NCBI RefSeq assembly: GCF_932294415.1
Contig: NC_065543.1
Span: forward strand, 24,980,530 to 25,044,529
DNA: 64,000 nucleotides
Origin: Quercus robur
Lineage: Eukaryota; Streptophyta; Magnoliopsida; Fagales; Fagaceae
Direction: 5' to 3'
Below are positions 62,512-64,000 of the stretch, one piece after another (the first letter of the stretch is position 1; every line of letters begins with the position of its first letter). Below the pieces are notes generated by a model, which saw only the letters and a list, made by a program, of their open reading frames with translations, was not told where the DNA came from and searched no databases. The translations under genes were made by a program, and so were the position numbers.

Positions 62512-63379
62512 TATCCATCTTGCAGTTTTGTAGTCATATCTTTTATTATTTTCACACATAACATGCATACACTTTCCTAAATTAGGTACTCAACTTGATT
62601 TAAAAATTGATTAATTAATTTTTGAGTTATGTACTTTTTAGTAAATGCTATTTTTATGTATGAACTGCTGAAAATATTTCTCTTAAGAGATATGATGGAT
62701 AATCAATGTGCAAATATTTTCTCTACTTATGCAACTGTTTATGGGTCACATAGTGTTATGTTCGTATTTATTGAAAGAGATAATATTTTTCTTCATGCGT
62801 ATTCTCAACTTCGTTTTTAAGTTTGGTTTGCGTGTTTTTATTTATCAACACTTGTTTTGTGTTTCCTATTTTTATAAGGAGAGAAGCTTGTTTTTAACCT
62901 TTGTAGGGGGAGTTGTCTCTATTTTCTATATAGTTGAATTGTTTTGTGTTCCCTTAATTCTCTATTTTCTCTTAACTCCTGTTGTGTATGTTTTCTGTTT
63001 ACTCTTTGTTTGAGTTGTCTTTGTAAATATGTGACAAAAAGGGGGAGAAATTGATGAAATGTGGGAATGTGGGAATCCTGTTTGTTTTGTTTAGGGGGAG
63101 CTGAAATTATTTTTGAAAGTGGGAGAATATAAAAACTTTTTGATATATTTAACTTAGGGGGAGAGTTAGAATTTACTCTTGTTTTACTTATATTTTCCAC
63201 ACATGCGTTTATGTGTTTGTTGAAGTGTTTCAGGAATATACAGGTTAATTCAGTCATGGCTACTGTCTACACTAGCAACTGATAGATAGTAGTTAGGTTG
63301 AATTGTATATGAGCTGTTTGTAACTTTGAGCATTTCATGTTTGTGATGTGTTTTGTCACGGATTGCCAAAGAGGGAGAT
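60771..63379. other. Non-coding interior of the Copia element
   Basis: It replaces the pol region. It contains a phrase attggtgtgtacattat repeated near 61698 and 61744, with a variant near 61796, a T40 run (62471-62510), and purine-rich agggggag blocks near its end. Open frames of 60-112 codons here are T/F-rich and show no domain. Confidence 0.6.
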
Positions 63380-64000
63380 TGTTAGGTTCTAAGACTTTAG
63401 GAGCTAATTTATAAGAACTTTAATTTGTATTATGTTGGCAAATCATGATCAAAACATAGAGTCTAGGTTTACGCTTGCTCAAAGTATATTTATTTGTAAA
63501 ATTGGAATCGAGTGATTGCAGAATTTATTGGACTAAAGCTGCAAGGCTCGATCGATCGAACCACATGCAGATTTATTTTTCTGCAAAGTTCCAATTTAGC
63601 CCAAACTCTACTTAAACGTATTGGGTTTCAAGTAAAACACTCCTATATATAAAGGAAACCCTAAAACATTGTTATAAGTTTTTTAGAGAGATTAGAGTGC
63701 ATCTTGTGCCTCTTTTGTAAATCTAGAGTTTTGTACCCAAAAGCTCTCTAAGGACTTTGTTACTCTTTATGTTGTGCGTGTGAATCTTCTATGAGATCTA
63801 GAGGTGTTTGCCTTCACATACACTTAGGATTATCAAGAATCAAGATTATGTCAAGAACTTGATGATCAATTCAGTTGCTGTTTCAAGAGCTTAAAGATAT
63901 ACAAGCGAGAGTGCTTGTACTTGTTGGGAATCCAAGAAAGAAGTAGTCCATGGACTTGGAGCTATCATGACATCATGGTAGTAAGTTTCCTACTTGAGGT
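63380..64000 (+). repeat. 3' LTR of the Copia element (first 621 bp)
   Basis: It begins TGTTAGGTTCTAAGAC directly after the polypurine tract and follows the 5' LTR with scattered substitutions and one deletion of about 21 bp. Confidence 0.92.

Larger units (their letters stand above)
59011..64000 (+). mobile_element. Non-autonomous Copia LTR retrotransposon, cut by window edge
   Basis: The 5' LTR is 59011-59929 (TGTTAGGTTCTAAGAC to GGTACA). A perfect initiator-Met primer site TGGTATCAGAGC follows at 59932-59943. A broken gag-like frame covers 59950-60768. No protease, integrase, reverse transcriptase or RNase H frame exists before the 3' LTR, which starts at 63380 and runs past the window. 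The polypurine tract is aaagagggaga (63368-63378). Several extra agggggag blocks (63041, 63093, 63156) precede it. The layout resembles a pol-less derivative of a SIRE/Maximus-like Copia element; lineage is inferred from the polypurine style. Confidence 0.85.

Noticed and set aside
62629-63257. Hydrophobic frames near the Copia 3' end as a possible envelope-like gene
   Set aside because: T-rich sequence gives Phe/Leu/Tyr-rich text by chance; frames are short and overlap on both strands, with no conserved motif.

Overview
The window is nuclear DNA from a flowering plant, most likely a woody eudicot. The evidence is GT-AG introns with AT-rich interiors, a plant-type MET1 DNA methyltransferase with the RFTS-RFTS-BAH-BAH-catalytic layout, tRNA-derived SINEs, and a dense cover of plant Copia, Gypsy, TRIM, MULE and hAT-like elements. 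A Fagales tree is my guess from the general look of the gene and repeats; nothing here proves it.

Only two cellular protein genes can be supported. (1) MET1, plus strand, 11368-20252: twelve coding exons whose lengths sum to 4734 nt, giving an open frame of 1577 residues with every catalytic motif present. Its 2.4-kb first intron carries a TRIM-like LTR with primer-binding site and a long-inverted-repeat MULE-type MITE inside an older AT-rich element. (2) An SMR-domain gene, minus strand, 37408-34791: four coding exons, 420 residues, with CUE-like, DUF1771 and SMR domains.

Layout. 1-11000: LTR remnants, a solo LTR (4198-4868), two SINEs with clear target duplications, a MULE-type MITE with an internal hairpin (8339-8931) and a hAT-like MITE. 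11000-20500: MET1. 20500-30200: two related solo LTRs, then a complete 6.06-kb LTR element (23554-29615) that has lost gag-pol but keeps a decayed antisense-strand gene and an 11-copy tandem repeat. 30200-34800: a 1.15-kb MULE derivative and a 105-bp CT microsatellite. 34800-39300: the SMR gene. 39300-64000: an almost purely transposon region, with five further solo LTRs, a pair of related 1.7-kb repeats, several recent tandem duplications, and the 5' two thirds of a non-autonomous Copia element that runs off the right edge.

I did not find a new multi-gene system. The most interesting signals are: the inverted-repeat MITE in intron 1 of MET1, the main CG maintenance methyltransferase; the antisense gene in the Gypsy derivative, whose clearest stop codons look like C-to-T decay; at least eight solo LTRs against two elements with both LTRs; and tandem duplications placed inside LTRs or across an LTR/flank junction. 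All boundaries, target-site duplications and splice sites were read by eye from the sequence; no database search was run.
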